Positions 8,321-16,532 of a DNA stretch of 64,000 bases are shown here, in pieces; position 1 is the stretch's first letter, and every line of letters starts with the position of its first letter. Below the pieces are notes generated by a model. The model did not search any database. It saw only the letters and a program-made list of their open reading frames with translations, and was not told the DNA's origin. The stretch is from Micromonospora lupini str. Lupac 08. GTDB lineage: Bacteria > Actinomycetota > Actinomycetes > Mycobacteriales > Micromonosporaceae. Both the position numbers and the translations under genes were made by a program. The DNA lies in the NCBI RefSeq assembly GCF_000297395.2, contig NZ_HF570108.1:6185700-6249699 (forward strand), read 5' to 3'.

Positions 8321-9946
8321 TCAGGACGTCTCGGCGAGCGTCACGGTCGCCGTCTTCTCGGTGCCGTTGCGCTTGAAGTGCACCTCGACCCGGTCGCCGA
8401 CCTTGCCGGCCTGCACCGCGCCGACCAGGTCGTCGGAGTCGTTGATCACCTTGTCGCCGAAGCGGGTGACCACGTCGCCGCGCTGGAGGCCGGCCTTTTC
8501 GGCGGGGCTGCCCGTGGTGATCGAGGCGACCAGCGCGCCGCCGCCCTCGGCCTGGTTGACGCCGACCCCGAGCGAGGGGTGGCTCACCTTCTCGCCGCGC
8601 TGGAGCTTGCCCGCGACGTCCTTGGCCTTGTTGCTGGGGATGGCGAAGCCCACGCCGATGTTGCCGGTGCTCTGCCCGGAGGTGGCGATGGCGGTGTTGA
8701 CGCCGATCACCTCGCCCCGGGTGTTGACAAGCGCACCACCGGAGTTGCCGGGGTTGATCGGGGCGTCGGTCTGCAGCAGGCCGGAGATCGAGCTGACCGC
8801 CTGGCTCTGCTGGTTCGGGTCCTGCTGCTGGCCACCCTCGCCGGCCCGGATGGTGCGGTCCCGGGCGCTCAGGATGCCCGCGGTCACCGAGCCCTGCAGA
8901 CCGAGCGGGCTGCCCAGGGCGAGCACCTGGTCGCCGACCTGCATGGCGTCGCTGTCGCCGAAGGTGGCCGGCTTGAGGTTGCTCACCCCGTCGGCCTTCA
9001 CCACGGCCAGGTCGGTCTTCGGGTCGGTGCCGACGATCTTCGCCTGGGCCTTGTTGCCGTCGGCGAAGACCACCTGCACGGTGTCCCCGCTGGCGGAGGC
9101 GACCACGTGGTTGTTGGTGAGCACGTAGCCGTCGGCGGTGAGCACCACGCCGGAGCCCTCGCCGCTGTCGGTGGCGATGGAGACGACGCTGTCCTGGACG
9201 GAAGCGGCGATCTTCGGCAGGTCGGCGCTGTTGAGCACGGGGGCCGCCGAGTAGGTGCGGGTGACCCCGCCGTTGTCGCCGTCGAGGGCGAGCGCGAGCG
9301 CCCCACCGGCGACACCGGAACCGAGCATCAGGGCGAACACCGCGACGCCGGCGCCTGCGAACTTGGCGATCCGGCCCGGCCGGGGCCCGGAGCCGGGCGG
9401 CGTGGCCTGCGGCCCCCAGGGCGGCACGGGCTGCCCCGGGTGGTGCTGCTGGTGCTGGGGGTGCTGCGGGTAGCCCGCGCCCGGCTGGCCCCCGCCGGCC
9501 CAGCCGGACTGCTGGCCCGCGTGCCAGCCGGCGCCCGGGTACTGGCCGGCGGCCGGCTGCGGGTAACCGGAGTAGCCGGGGTGGCTGGGCTGGGCAGGCT
9601 GGCCGGAGTAGCCGGGCTGGCCGGGCACCGGGTGGCCGGAGACCGGGTACGGCGGCGCGGACGCACCGGCGACGGTCGGCGGCTCGTACCCCGAGGGCTG
9701 GCCCGCGGTCGGCGGCTCGTACCCGGTCGGCTGCCCGGCGTGCGGGGCGGACGCGGTCGGGCCGTCGGGCACGGCCGGGGTGGCGACGGTGGGGGCGGTG
9801 TCCCCGTCGGTCGAGACGACCGGAACGGGGGTGGTCGGAGAGTCGGACTGCGCGCGCTCGTCGCGCGGCAGCTCGGCGGTGGGGTGCGACGGCTCGGCGT
9901 CGGTGGGGGCCGGCCGGCGCTGCGGGTCGGACTCGAACTCGGTCAT
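8321..9946 (-). CDS. HtrA/PepD-like membrane serine protease with PDZ domain
   Basis: A 541-residue protein. The cytoplasmic N-terminus (about 1-190) is rich in Pro, Gly, Tyr and Gln with imperfect YEPPT and GYSG repeats. One membrane segment follows (about 200-225), then a trypsin-like domain with the triad His in TNNHVV, Asp in KTDLAVV and Ser in NPGNSGGAL, and a C-terminal PDZ domain (about 440-540, with the SPAEKAGLQRGDVV segment). HtrA proteins handle misfolded envelope proteins. It lies directly downstream of the two-component operon, matching the mprA-mprB-pepD order of mycobacteria, and has its own candidate operator (9979-10007). Confidence 0.92.
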   Translation of the reverse strand: MTEFESDPQRRPAPTDAEPSHPTAELPRDERAQSDSPTTPVPVVSTDGDTAPTVATPAVPDGPTASAPHAGQPTGYEPPTAGQPSGYEPPTVAGASAPPYPVSGHPVPGQPGYSGQPAQPSHPGYSGYPQPAAGQYPGAGWHAGQQSGWAGGGQPGAGYPQHPQHQQHHPGQPVPPWGPQATPPGSGPRPGRIAKFAGAGVAVFALMLGSGVAGGALALALDGDNGGVTRTYSAAPVLNSADLPKIAASVQDSVVSIATDSGEGSGVVLTADGYVLTNNHVVASASGDTVQVVFADGNKAQAKIVGTDPKTDLAVVKADGVSNLKPATFGDSDAMQVGDQVLALGSPLGLQGSVTAGILSARDRTIRAGEGGQQQDPNQQSQAVSSISGLLQTDAPINPGNSGGALVNTRGEVIGVNTAIATSGQSTGNIGVGFAIPSNKAKDVAGKLQRGEKVSHPSLGVGVNQAEGGGALVASITTGSPAEKAGLQRGDVVTRFGDKVINDSDDLVGAVQAGKVGDRVEVHFKRNGTEKTATVTLAETS

Positions 9947-9978
9947 GGGACTACCTTCTCCCCGGGCACTGCAATCAA

Positions 9979-10007
9979 CCTGGAACCGTCCTGGAAGTTG
10001 GCTGAAA
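9979..10007 (-). promoter_or_regulatory. three 11-bp-periodic repeats: candidate response-regulator site upstream of the protease
   Basis: Read on the minus strand, TTTCAGC, TTCCAGG and TTCCAGG occur with exactly 11-nt spacing, ending 33 nt before the protease start. Tandem direct repeats with one-helical-turn spacing are the usual form of OmpR/PhoB-family sites. The same heptamer at the same spacing lies upstream of the neighbouring response-regulator gene (12303-12331), which supports a shared regulator. Confidence 0.6.
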
Positions 10008-10008
10008 G

Positions 10009-11571
10009 TCACTCGCCCAGGTCGTCGACCTTGGGCACCTGCGGCAGCCGGACCCGGAACGTCGCCCCGCCGCCGGGTGTCTCGAGCACCTCGACCGAGC
10101 CGTGGTGCGCGGCGACGAGCGCCGCCACGATGGCCAGGCCGAGACCGGTGCCGGTGTTGCCGTCGGCCCGTCGGGTCCGGGCCGCGTCGGCCCGGTAGAA
10201 CCGCTCGAAGACCCGCTCCGACTGCTCGCGCGAGAGACCGGGGCCGGTGTCGACCACGTCCACGACGGCGAGGTTGCCCGGCTCGGCGCGCAGGCGCAGG
10301 CTGACGTCGGCGTCCGGCGGGGTGTGGGTCAGCGCGTTTGTCACCAGGTTGCCGATGATCTGCCGCAACCGCGCGTCGTCGGCATAGACGACGAGCGGGC
10401 CGGAGCCGGGCTCGATCTCCAGCTCGATCCGCCGGTCCGGGGCGATCGCCCGCGCCGCCTGGACGGCCTCGGAGGCGAGCACCGGCAGCTCCACCGGGGC
10501 CAGCGAGAGCGGCCGTTCCTGGTCCAGCCGGGCGAGCAGCAGCAGATCCTCCACCAGCAGACCCATCCGGGCCGCCTCGTCCTCGATGCGGCGCAGCAGC
10601 CCGGCGGTCTGCTCGGGCGCGCGGGCCGCGCCCTGCCGATACAGCTCGGCGAAGCCACGGATGGTGGTCAGCGGGGTCCGCAGCTCGTGCGAGGCGTCCG
10701 CGACGAACCGCCGCATCCGCTCCTCGGAGCGTCGGGCCCGCGCCTCGGACGCCTGGGCCGCGGCGGCCGCGTCGCGGGCGGTGCTCTCCGCCGAACGGGC
10801 AGCCGTCTCCGACGCCGCGCGGGCGGTGAACGCCGCCTCGATCTGGGTGAGCATCGCGTTCAGCGCGCGGGAGAGCCGGCCCAGCTCCGAGGTGGGCTGC
10901 TCGTGCCCCTCCTCCGGGTCGGGCACCCGGCGGGTCAGGTCGCCACCGGCGATGGCGGCGGCCGTCCGTTCGATCTCGACGAGGGGCTTGAGGCTGGTCC
11001 GCACGATCGCCGCGCCCACCGACGCGAGCAGGATCAGCACCGCACCGCCGACCAGCAGGTCGATCCAGGCCAGCCGCTTCACGGCGAGGTCGACGTCGGT
11101 GAGATGCTCGCCGATCGCCGCCATCTGGCCCCCGGGCCGCTCTATGTAGAGCATCCGCCAGCGCACCGAACTGTCCCGGGCGCGGACGGTGCGCGGGCCG
11201 TCCTTCTGTGCCCTCTCCTGCGCTTCGAACCCGGCCGCGTCGCTCGGCCACGGCGGCAGGTCGGCCGGCGTGAAACGCGTCGTGTCGTACGCGTAGTCCT
11301 GCACCTTGCCGGTGCTCGGGTTGGTCAGCACCACCACGTAGTCGCTGGGCAGGTAGACCCCGGTCGACGTCGGCATGGCCGACTGGATCCGGTTGGCCGA
11401 GTCCCGCAGTTCGAGGTCGATCTGGCCGACCAGATAGTTGTGCAGGAAGTACGCGGTCGAGACACTGATCACCACCAGGGCGAGCGAGACCAGCGCGAGC
11501 ACCGACGCGACCAGCTTGACCCGCAGCGGTACGCCCCGCAGCCGCCCCTTGGCCTGCTGGACGGCGTTCAC
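10009..11571 (-). CDS. sensor histidine kinase, MprB-like
   Basis: A 520-residue membrane sensor kinase. An N-terminal membrane segment (about 18-40), an extracytoplasmic sensor region of roughly 130 residues and a second membrane segment (about 170-195) lead to a HAMP domain. A helical linker with Ala-rich heptads follows, then HisKA with the phosphoacceptor His in DASHELRTPL and a HATPase domain with DTGPGLS and GTGLGLAI. It autophosphorylates and passes phosphate to the adjacent response regulator. The GTG start overlaps the regulator stop (GTGA). Neighbouring the HtrA protease, it resembles the mycobacterial MprB envelope-stress sensor. Confidence 0.93.
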   Translation of the reverse strand: MNAVQQAKGRLRGVPLRVKLVASVLALVSLALVVISVSTAYFLHNYLVGQIDLELRDSANRIQSAMPTSTGVYLPSDYVVVLTNPSTGKVQDYAYDTTRFTPADLPPWPSDAAGFEAQERAQKDGPRTVRARDSSVRWRMLYIERPGGQMAAIGEHLTDVDLAVKRLAWIDLLVGGAVLILLASVGAAIVRTSLKPLVEIERTAAAIAGGDLTRRVPDPEEGHEQPTSELGRLSRALNAMLTQIEAAFTARAASETAARSAESTARDAAAAAQASEARARRSEERMRRFVADASHELRTPLTTIRGFAELYRQGAARAPEQTAGLLRRIEDEAARMGLLVEDLLLLARLDQERPLSLAPVELPVLASEAVQAARAIAPDRRIELEIEPGSGPLVVYADDARLRQIIGNLVTNALTHTPPDADVSLRLRAEPGNLAVVDVVDTGPGLSREQSERVFERFYRADAARTRRADGNTGTGLGLAIVAALVAAHHGSVEVLETPGGGATFRVRLPQVPKVDDLGE

Positions 11572-12281
11572 GCCGCCGGCTTGCGCAGCACGTACCCCAC
11601 GCCGCGGAGGGTGTGGATCAGCCGGGGCTGGGTGGTGTCCACCTTGCGCCGCAGGTAGGAGATGTACGACTCGACGATGTTGTCGTCACCGCGGAAGTCG
11701 TAGTTCCAGACGTGGTCGAGGATCTGCGCCTTGGACAGCACCCGGTTGGCGTTGAGCATCAGGTAGCGCAGCAGCTTGAACTCGGTCGGCGAGAGCTGCA
11801 CCCGCTGCCCGGCCCGGTGCACCTCGTGGGTCTCCTCGTCCAACTCCAGGTCGGCGAAGGTGAGCCGGGACGGGGCCTGCTCGCCGGTGCTGGTGCGGCG
11901 CAGCACGGCGCGGATCCGGGCGGTCAGTTCCTCAAGGCTGAACGGCTTGGTGACGTAGTCGTCGCCGCCCAGGGTGAGCCCGCGGATCTTGTCGTCGGTG
12001 GCGTCCCGGGCGGTCAGGAACACCACGGGGGTACGCGTGCCGCCCTCGCGCAGCATCCGGATGACCTCGAAGCCGTCCAGGTCCGGCAGCATGACGTCGA
12101 GCACGACCAGATCGGGCCGGTGGTCCTTGGCGGCGTTCAGGGCCGCGCTGCCGCTGGTTGCGGTGGCCACGTCGAAGCCCGCGAAGCGCAGGCTCGCGGA
12201 GAGCAGTTCGAGGATGTTGGGGTCGTCCTCGACGACGAGAAGTCGCGCCTCGGTCTGGGTAGCGGGCATGGGCCCAATCAT
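11568..12281 (-). CDS. OmpR-family response regulator, MprA-like
   Basis: A 237-residue response regulator. The receiver domain (about 10-125) has the acidic pair in VVEDDPN, phosphoacceptor Asp in LVVLDVMLPD, Thr in FLTA and Lys in DYVTKPF. A winged-helix DNA-binding domain (about 140-232) contains RVLSKAQILDHVW and ESYISYLRRKVD. I prefer the ATG at 12281 because GAGG sits at good SD distance; ATG at 12269 and GTG at 12293 are alternatives. It is the first gene of the regulator-kinase operon and has three 11-bp repeats upstream, so autoregulation is likely. Confidence 0.93.
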   Translation of the reverse strand: MIGPMPATQTEARLLVVEDDPNILELLSASLRFAGFDVATATSGSAALNAAKDHRPDLVVLDVMLPDLDGFEVIRMLREGGTRTPVVFLTARDATDDKIRGLTLGGDDYVTKPFSLEELTARIRAVLRRTSTGEQAPSRLTFADLELDEETHEVHRAGQRVQLSPTEFKLLRYLMLNANRVLSKAQILDHVWNYDFRGDDNIVESYISYLRRKVDTTQPRLIHTLRGVGYVLRKPAA

Positions 12282-12302
12282 CGGTGACCTCACTGCACCG
12301 GC

Positions 12303-12331
12303 GCTGGACGCTTCCTGGAAAAACCCTGTGA
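12303..12331 (-). promoter_or_regulatory. three 11-bp-periodic repeats: candidate autoregulatory site of the response regulator
   Basis: On the minus strand TCACAGG, TTCCAGG and GTCCAGC occur at exact 11-nt spacing, 22-50 nt upstream of the regulator ATG. The central heptamer TTCCAGG is identical to two of the repeats upstream of the protease gene (9979-10007). Confidence 0.58.
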
Positions 12332-12353
12332 GTCGCCGGGCGCCGGACAGGTG

Positions 12354-12965
12354 TCAGCGCAGCAGTCGGCGCAGCCCGTCCAGGGCGCCGTCGAGCAGCC
12401 GGATCGCCGTGCGCAGTTGAGTGTCGCTGAACTCCCGTGCCCGCGCCAGACGGCTCACCTCGGCGCTGAACGAGGCCAGCCGCTTGTCGAACTCGTCGAG
12501 CAGGGCGGCGCGCGGCACGTCGGCCGCCGGGGGTCGGTACGACGACGCCTGCGGCTCCCACCGCGTACGCCGGGTCTGTCGGGTGGCCTCGCTCAGCTCG
12601 CGCTTGAGGTCGCGCGTCGAGCCGCGTACCTCGCTGCGGATCTCGCCGGCCAGGGTGGAGAGGTCGGCCACCGAGGCCGCGATGTCCGCTTCCAACGCGG
12701 CCAGCTCACCGGCGCGCTGGCGCAGCTCGGCGAGGCCGGCCTCGGTGATGGCGTACGTCTTGCGCCCCCCGGCGGCGGTGTGGCTGACCAGCCCCTCGGC
12801 CTCCAGCCGTTGCAGGCGGGGGTAGATGGTGCCGGCGCTTGGCGCGTAGAGACCGAGGAACCGGTCCTCCAGGAGACGGATCAGCTCGTAGCCGTGCTTG
12901 GGGCCGTCGTCGAGGAGCTTGAGGAGGTAGAGCCGGAGCCGGCCGTGGCTGAACACGGCGGTCAC
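12354..12965 (-). CDS. PadR-family transcriptional regulator
   Basis: A 203-residue regulator. The N-terminal winged helix (about 1-85) has the PadR signature LLKLLDDGPKHGYEL and PSAGTIYPRLQRLEAEGLV. A long helical C-terminal part (about 85-200), rich in Glu, Arg and Leu, should form the dimerising coiled coil. PadR proteins usually repress efflux or stress genes and their own operon. It overlaps the stop of the upstream DUF4097 gene by GTGA, so the two are co-translated from the promoter near 13831-13859. Confidence 0.88.
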   Translation of the reverse strand: MTAVFSHGRLRLYLLKLLDDGPKHGYELIRLLEDRFLGLYAPSAGTIYPRLQRLEAEGLVSHTAAGGRKTYAITEAGLAELRQRAGELAALEADIAASVADLSTLAGEIRSEVRGSTRDLKRELSEATRQTRRTRWEPQASSYRPPAADVPRAALLDEFDKRLASFSAEVSRLARAREFSDTQLRTAIRLLDGALDGLRRLLR

Positions 12966-13786
12966 GGCAACTCCTCCTCGTCGGCGGTCACCGGTCGGGC
13001 GAGGAGCGAGATGCTTCCCGACGTCGCGGAGGCCCAGAGCTTACCTTCGCCGGCACCGAGCACTCCCTCGCTGCTCGGCAGCGGGAATCGCGAGTTGCGC
13101 ACCTGCGGGAAGCCGCTGGTGATCCGGCCGGAGGCGGTGTTCAGCCGGACGGCGAGGTCGCTGTCCTCGCGGACCCGGACGGTGATGCTGCCCGAGATGG
13201 TGGTGAGCTGGATCTCGCTGCGTCGGGGGTTGTCCAGGTCGCAGGTGATGGCGCCGGAGACGGTCTGCGCGCGGACCCGGTCGGCGGCGCTGTCGGCGAG
13301 GACGACCTCCCCGGAGACGGTCTCCAGGGTGAGGTCGCCGCGCACACCGAGCGCCTCCACCGGGCCGGAGGTGATCTTCGCGGAGGTGTTGCCGCGCAGG
13401 CCCATCAGGGTGATCTGGCCGGAGACGACGTGGGCCGTGGTCTGCCGGCGCAGGCCGGAGGCGACGAGCGATCCGGAGACCAGTTCCAGGTCGGCGAGGA
13501 CGTCGGCGGGCACGGCGACGGACACGTCCACCCGCGGGTAGCGGTGGATCATCTGGAACCACCGCAGGACCTCCGACCAGCCGTGGCCACGCTCCTGACG
13601 GATGCTGAGCCGGCCGTCGGCGTGGTCGATCAGGACGGGCCGACGGCCGACCTGGGTGACGTCGATCCGGGCCGGGCCGTCGGTGGCGACCACGTTGAGT
13701 CGTCCACTGATCAGGCGGACGTCCAGTCGGGTGACCGGGCCGTCCACGGTGAGCCGCTGCGGGCTGTCGACAGTCCATCCGGCCAT
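12962..13786 (-). CDS. DUF4097 family beta-strand repeat protein
   Basis: A 274-residue protein largely made of repeated short beta units (VSGxxxxxGLRG, TVSGEVVLAD, TISGSITVRV, TASGRITSGF), the adhesin-like beta-helix of the DUF4097 family. No signal peptide or membrane segment is seen. Such proteins are often encoded with PadR regulators in Gram-positive bacteria; their biochemical role is not established. The ATG at 13786 has a strong SD (GAGGGGAGG). It is the first gene of the two-gene unit with padR. Confidence 0.82.
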   Translation of the reverse strand: MAGWTVDSPQRLTVDGPVTRLDVRLISGRLNVVATDGPARIDVTQVGRRPVLIDHADGRLSIRQERGHGWSEVLRWFQMIHRYPRVDVSVAVPADVLADLELVSGSLVASGLRRQTTAHVVSGQITLMGLRGNTSAKITSGPVEALGVRGDLTLETVSGEVVLADSAADRVRAQTVSGAITCDLDNPRRSEIQLTTISGSITVRVREDSDLAVRLNTASGRITSGFPQVRNSRFPLPSSEGVLGAGEGKLWASATSGSISLLARPVTADEEELP

Positions 13787-13830
13787 GGCGTCCTCCCCTC
13801 GTCGGCGCGCCCACGCGCACCGACGAGGAG

Positions 13831-13859
13831 ACCATAACGCGATACATCGCGACACACAA
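13831..13859 (-). promoter_or_regulatory. promoter of the DUF4097-padR unit with an internal operator-like repeat
   Basis: On the minus strand a -35 box TTGTGT (13854-13859) and a -10 box TATGGT (13831-13836) are separated by exactly 17 nt. The spacer contains a perfect inverted repeat GCGAT-AC-ATCGC (13839-13850), well placed for a repressor to block RNA polymerase. Autoregulation by the PadR protein is the natural inference. Confidence 0.55.
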
Positions 13860-13891
13860 GACTGTCGCGAGTCACCCCTCCCCCGCCCGCT

Positions 13892-14830
13892 TCAGGCCGC
13901 CAGGTCCAGTTCCCGGCCGTCGGTCGCCGTCCGCCTCGGATCCGCCGTGGTCAGACTGGGCACCGGCCGCAGCCGGGCCCGCGTCGCGGCACCCGTCGGA
14001 GGCACCAGGTGTACGGCCGACTCGGCGGCCCGGGCCAGCAACCGCCGGTCGGCGTCACCGGCCGGGTGCAGCGCGGCGGCGATCGTCACCGAGACCACCA
14101 GGTGCCGCGCCGCGACCACCCGGGCGACCGAGCGCAGCAGGGTGTCCGCGCCGAGGAAGGCGGCGGCCGTCGTGACCGCTCCGGTGGCCTCGCACCGGTA
14201 CCCCAGGCGCAGCGGCACCACCGGGCTGCCCGCGTCGATGGCGGCCTGGAACATCGCGGGCCGGAAGCCGCCCCCGGGCCGGCACTCGGCCGCGCCGTCC
14301 CCGGCACACCAGGTCGTACCCTCCGGAAAGACCGCGACCGACCGGCCGGCGCGCAGCGTGTCGGAGAGCCGGCGCACGGTGGCCGGCAGCGCCCGCGGCC
14401 GGGACCGGTCCACGAAGACCGTGCCCGCCGCCGCCGCGAGCAGCCCGACCACCGGCCAGGACCGGATCTCCCGCTTCGCCACCATGCGGGTGGGCGCGAC
14501 CGCCAGGACGGCGAGGACGTCAAGCCACGAGACGTGGTTGGCGACCAGCAGCGCGCGCCGCCGGGGCAGCCGACCTTTGATCACCAGCCGGACGCCGAAC
14601 GCACGCACGGTGCCGCGGGCCCAGCCGCGCAGCACCGCCTGCCGCTCCCGCGTCGGCAGCACGGGCAGCAGCACCGCCACACCCACCCCGGCCAGCAGCA
14701 TCCCGCTCGCCGCGACCAACCGGAGCACCCGGCGGGCCACCGGCACCGTGGGCACCTCGCCGGCCGCCGGCAGGCAGTCGTCGTCGCAGCCCGAGAAGGG
14801 CCGCCACAGATCCTGCGCCCCGACGGTCAC
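13892..14830 (-). CDS. olsA: lyso-ornithine-lipid/PlsC-type acyltransferase
   Basis: A 312-residue PlsC-family acyltransferase. One membrane segment lies near residues 40-65; the HX4D motif reads NHVSWLD and the phosphate-binding motif reads FPEGTTW. The GTG start at 14830 overlaps the stop of the upstream GNAT gene as GTGA. That pairing, an OlsB-like N-acyltransferase followed by a PlsC enzyme, is the arrangement of ornithine-lipid synthesis, in which OlsA adds the second acyl chain to lyso-ornithine lipid. The name rests on this context and on the motifs; a phospholipid acyltransferase is the alternative. Confidence 0.72.
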   Translation of the reverse strand: MTVGAQDLWRPFSGCDDDCLPAAGEVPTVPVARRVLRLVAASGMLLAGVGVAVLLPVLPTRERQAVLRGWARGTVRAFGVRLVIKGRLPRRRALLVANHVSWLDVLAVLAVAPTRMVAKREIRSWPVVGLLAAAAGTVFVDRSRPRALPATVRRLSDTLRAGRSVAVFPEGTTWCAGDGAAECRPGGGFRPAMFQAAIDAGSPVVPLRLGYRCEATGAVTTAAAFLGADTLLRSVARVVAARHLVVSVTIAAALHPAGDADRRLLARAAESAVHLVPPTGAATRARLRPVPSLTTADPRRTATDGRELDLAA

Positions 14831-15600
14831 CGCTGGTCCCCGCCCAGGAAGTGCCGCAGGTAGCGCGGGTTCATCCGGTCCAGCGAGAAGAGGACGTAGA
14901 AGTCCGCGCACCCGAAGTCCGGGTCGTACGCGGGCTCACCGCAGATCCACGCGCCGAGCCGAAGGTAACCGCGCAGCAGCGGGGGCACCGCCACGCGAGA
15001 GCCCGGGTCGGTGGCGAAGTCCGCGGCGGCGGCCGGCTCGGCGAACCACGGGCGCAGCGGGCGCACCCGCAGCGGCGGCGGCGACAGGTGCCGGGCCTGG
15101 GCCTGGGCCCACACCCCGGCGACGGTCCGACCACAGTCGTCGACAGGCACCGAGGCGCAGCCGCCGAGCCAGCGGGAGCCGCGCAGGTGCAGGTAGCGGG
15201 TGATCCCCGCCCACATCAGGTTGATCACCGCGCCCGAGCGGTGGTCCGGGTGCACGCAGGACCGGCCCGCCTCGACGAGGTCGTCGCGGAGCGGGTCCAG
15301 GGCCCCGAGGTCGAACTCGTCCTCGGCGTACCTCCTGTCGGTGCGACCGGGCGGCAGCAGCCGGTACGTGCCGACGACCTGCCCGGTGCTGTCCTCGCGG
15401 ACGATGAGGTGGTCGCAGTGGGCGTCGAAGGGGTCCACGTCCAGTCCGGCGCCGCCGGGGGCGAGGGTGGCGCCCAACTCCGTGGCGAACACCTCGTGAC
15501 GCAGGCGTTGCGCGGCCGCGACCTGGGTGGGGTCGTCGGCGATCAGCAGGGTGTATCCGCTGGTCGTCAGGGGTGCGCCAGCGACATGCAGAACGGCCAT
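14827..15600 (-). CDS. olsB: OlsB-like ornithine N-acyltransferase (hemolysin-type GNAT)
   Basis: A 257-residue protein of the GNAT/hemolysin-type family that includes ornithine-acyl-ACP N-acyltransferase. Characteristic stretches are QRLRHEVFATELG near the N-terminus, FDAHCDHLIV, GTYRLLPP and AGRSCVHPDHRSG. It would attach a 3-hydroxyacyl chain to the alpha-amino group of ornithine at the membrane, giving lyso-ornithine lipid for the next enzyme. I use the ATG at 15600; an ATG at 15630 adds ten residues, and neither has a clear SD. The gene is divergent from the hotdog-like gene. Confidence 0.72.
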   Translation of the reverse strand: MAVLHVAGAPLTTSGYTLLIADDPTQVAAAQRLRHEVFATELGATLAPGGAGLDVDPFDAHCDHLIVREDSTGQVVGTYRLLPPGRTDRRYAEDEFDLGALDPLRDDLVEAGRSCVHPDHRSGAVINLMWAGITRYLHLRGSRWLGGCASVPVDDCGRTVAGVWAQAQARHLSPPPLRVRPLRPWFAEPAAAADFATDPGSRVAVPPLLRGYLRLGAWICGEPAYDPDFGCADFYVLFSLDRMNPRYLRHFLGGDQR

Positions 15601-15751
15601 GGGATCTGTGTAAGTGCCCCGGGTTGCCATCGGTGGGCACCACTGGTGTCGACCGGATGAACGCCGACCGGCGGATGCCTGCGACAGTGGCCGTGCGAGG
15701 CTGCCCGACGGAACGGCGACGGCGCCGCCCCACGCCCCACGGAGGTCACCT

Positions 15752-16396
15752 GTGCGCATCGAGTCCCGCTACAACGGGCCCACCGGCTCCGGCAACGGCG
15801 GGTGGAGCGCCGGCCTCTTCGCCGCCGAGGCGGGACCCGCACCGGTGGAGGTGACGCTGCGTCGGCCACCGCCGCTGGAGACGACGCTGAGCCTTGTCGA
15901 CGGCGAGGTGCGGGACCCGGCCGGCGAGCTGGTGGCCGAGGTACGCCCCGCCGGTGCCGTGGACGCCGTCGTGCCCCCGGTCGACCGGGAGACGGCGGTG
16001 CAGGCGTCGACGCGCTACCCCGGGTTCGTCGAGCATCCGTACCCCCGGTGTTTCGTGTGCGGTCCGAGCCGGACCGACGGGTTGCGGATCTTCCCCGGCC
16101 GGTTGCCGGACGGCCGGACCGCCGCGCCGTTTCGCGCACCCGAACAGGTGAGCGACGCCATGGTCTGGGCCGCGCTGGACTGCCCCGGCGGCTGGGCGGT
16201 GCTCGCGCCGGGCCGCCCGTACCTGCTCGGCCGGATCGCCGCGGTGGTCACCGCCCGCCCGGCGCCGGGCGACGAGTGCGTGGTGACCGGCGCGCTGATC
16301 GGCATCGACGGCCGCAAGGCGCTCGTGCACACCAGCCTGTACGGCCCTGGCGGTGCGCTGCTCGGCGCGGCCCGGGCCACCTGGATCGCCCGCTGA
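15752..16396 (+). CDS. hotdog-fold thioesterase-like protein
   Basis: A 214-residue protein with RYNGPTGSGNGGWSAGLFA at the N-terminus and the motif CFVCGPSRTDGLRIF in the middle, seen in actinobacterial proteins annotated as thioesterase or hotdog superfamily. The N-terminal half may form one degenerate hotdog and the C-terminal half (about 110-214) the second. No catalytic residue can be assigned with confidence. The GTG at 15752 follows GGAGG at good distance; the frame is open upstream but that part is Arg/Pro low-complexity. A role in acyl-CoA hydrolysis is inferred from the fold only. Confidence 0.6.
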   Translation: MRIESRYNGPTGSGNGGWSAGLFAAEAGPAPVEVTLRRPPPLETTLSLVDGEVRDPAGELVAEVRPAGAVDAVVPPVDRETAVQASTRYPGFVEHPYPRCFVCGPSRTDGLRIFPGRLPDGRTAAPFRAPEQVSDAMVWAALDCPGGWAVLAPGRPYLLGRIAAVVTARPAPGDECVVTGALIGIDGRKALVHTSLYGPGGALLGAARATWIAR

Positions 16397-16532
16397 GGGC
16401 CTCCGTCGTTCGCAGGGAGGAGACGCCTCCGTCCCGCGGGGGACCACGCCGTACGGACCGGGCCTGATTGACCTTGTTGCTCGGGACCGTCACGCTGTGC
16501 CACGGCGTACCTCGACGCCACACGGGAGGAGA

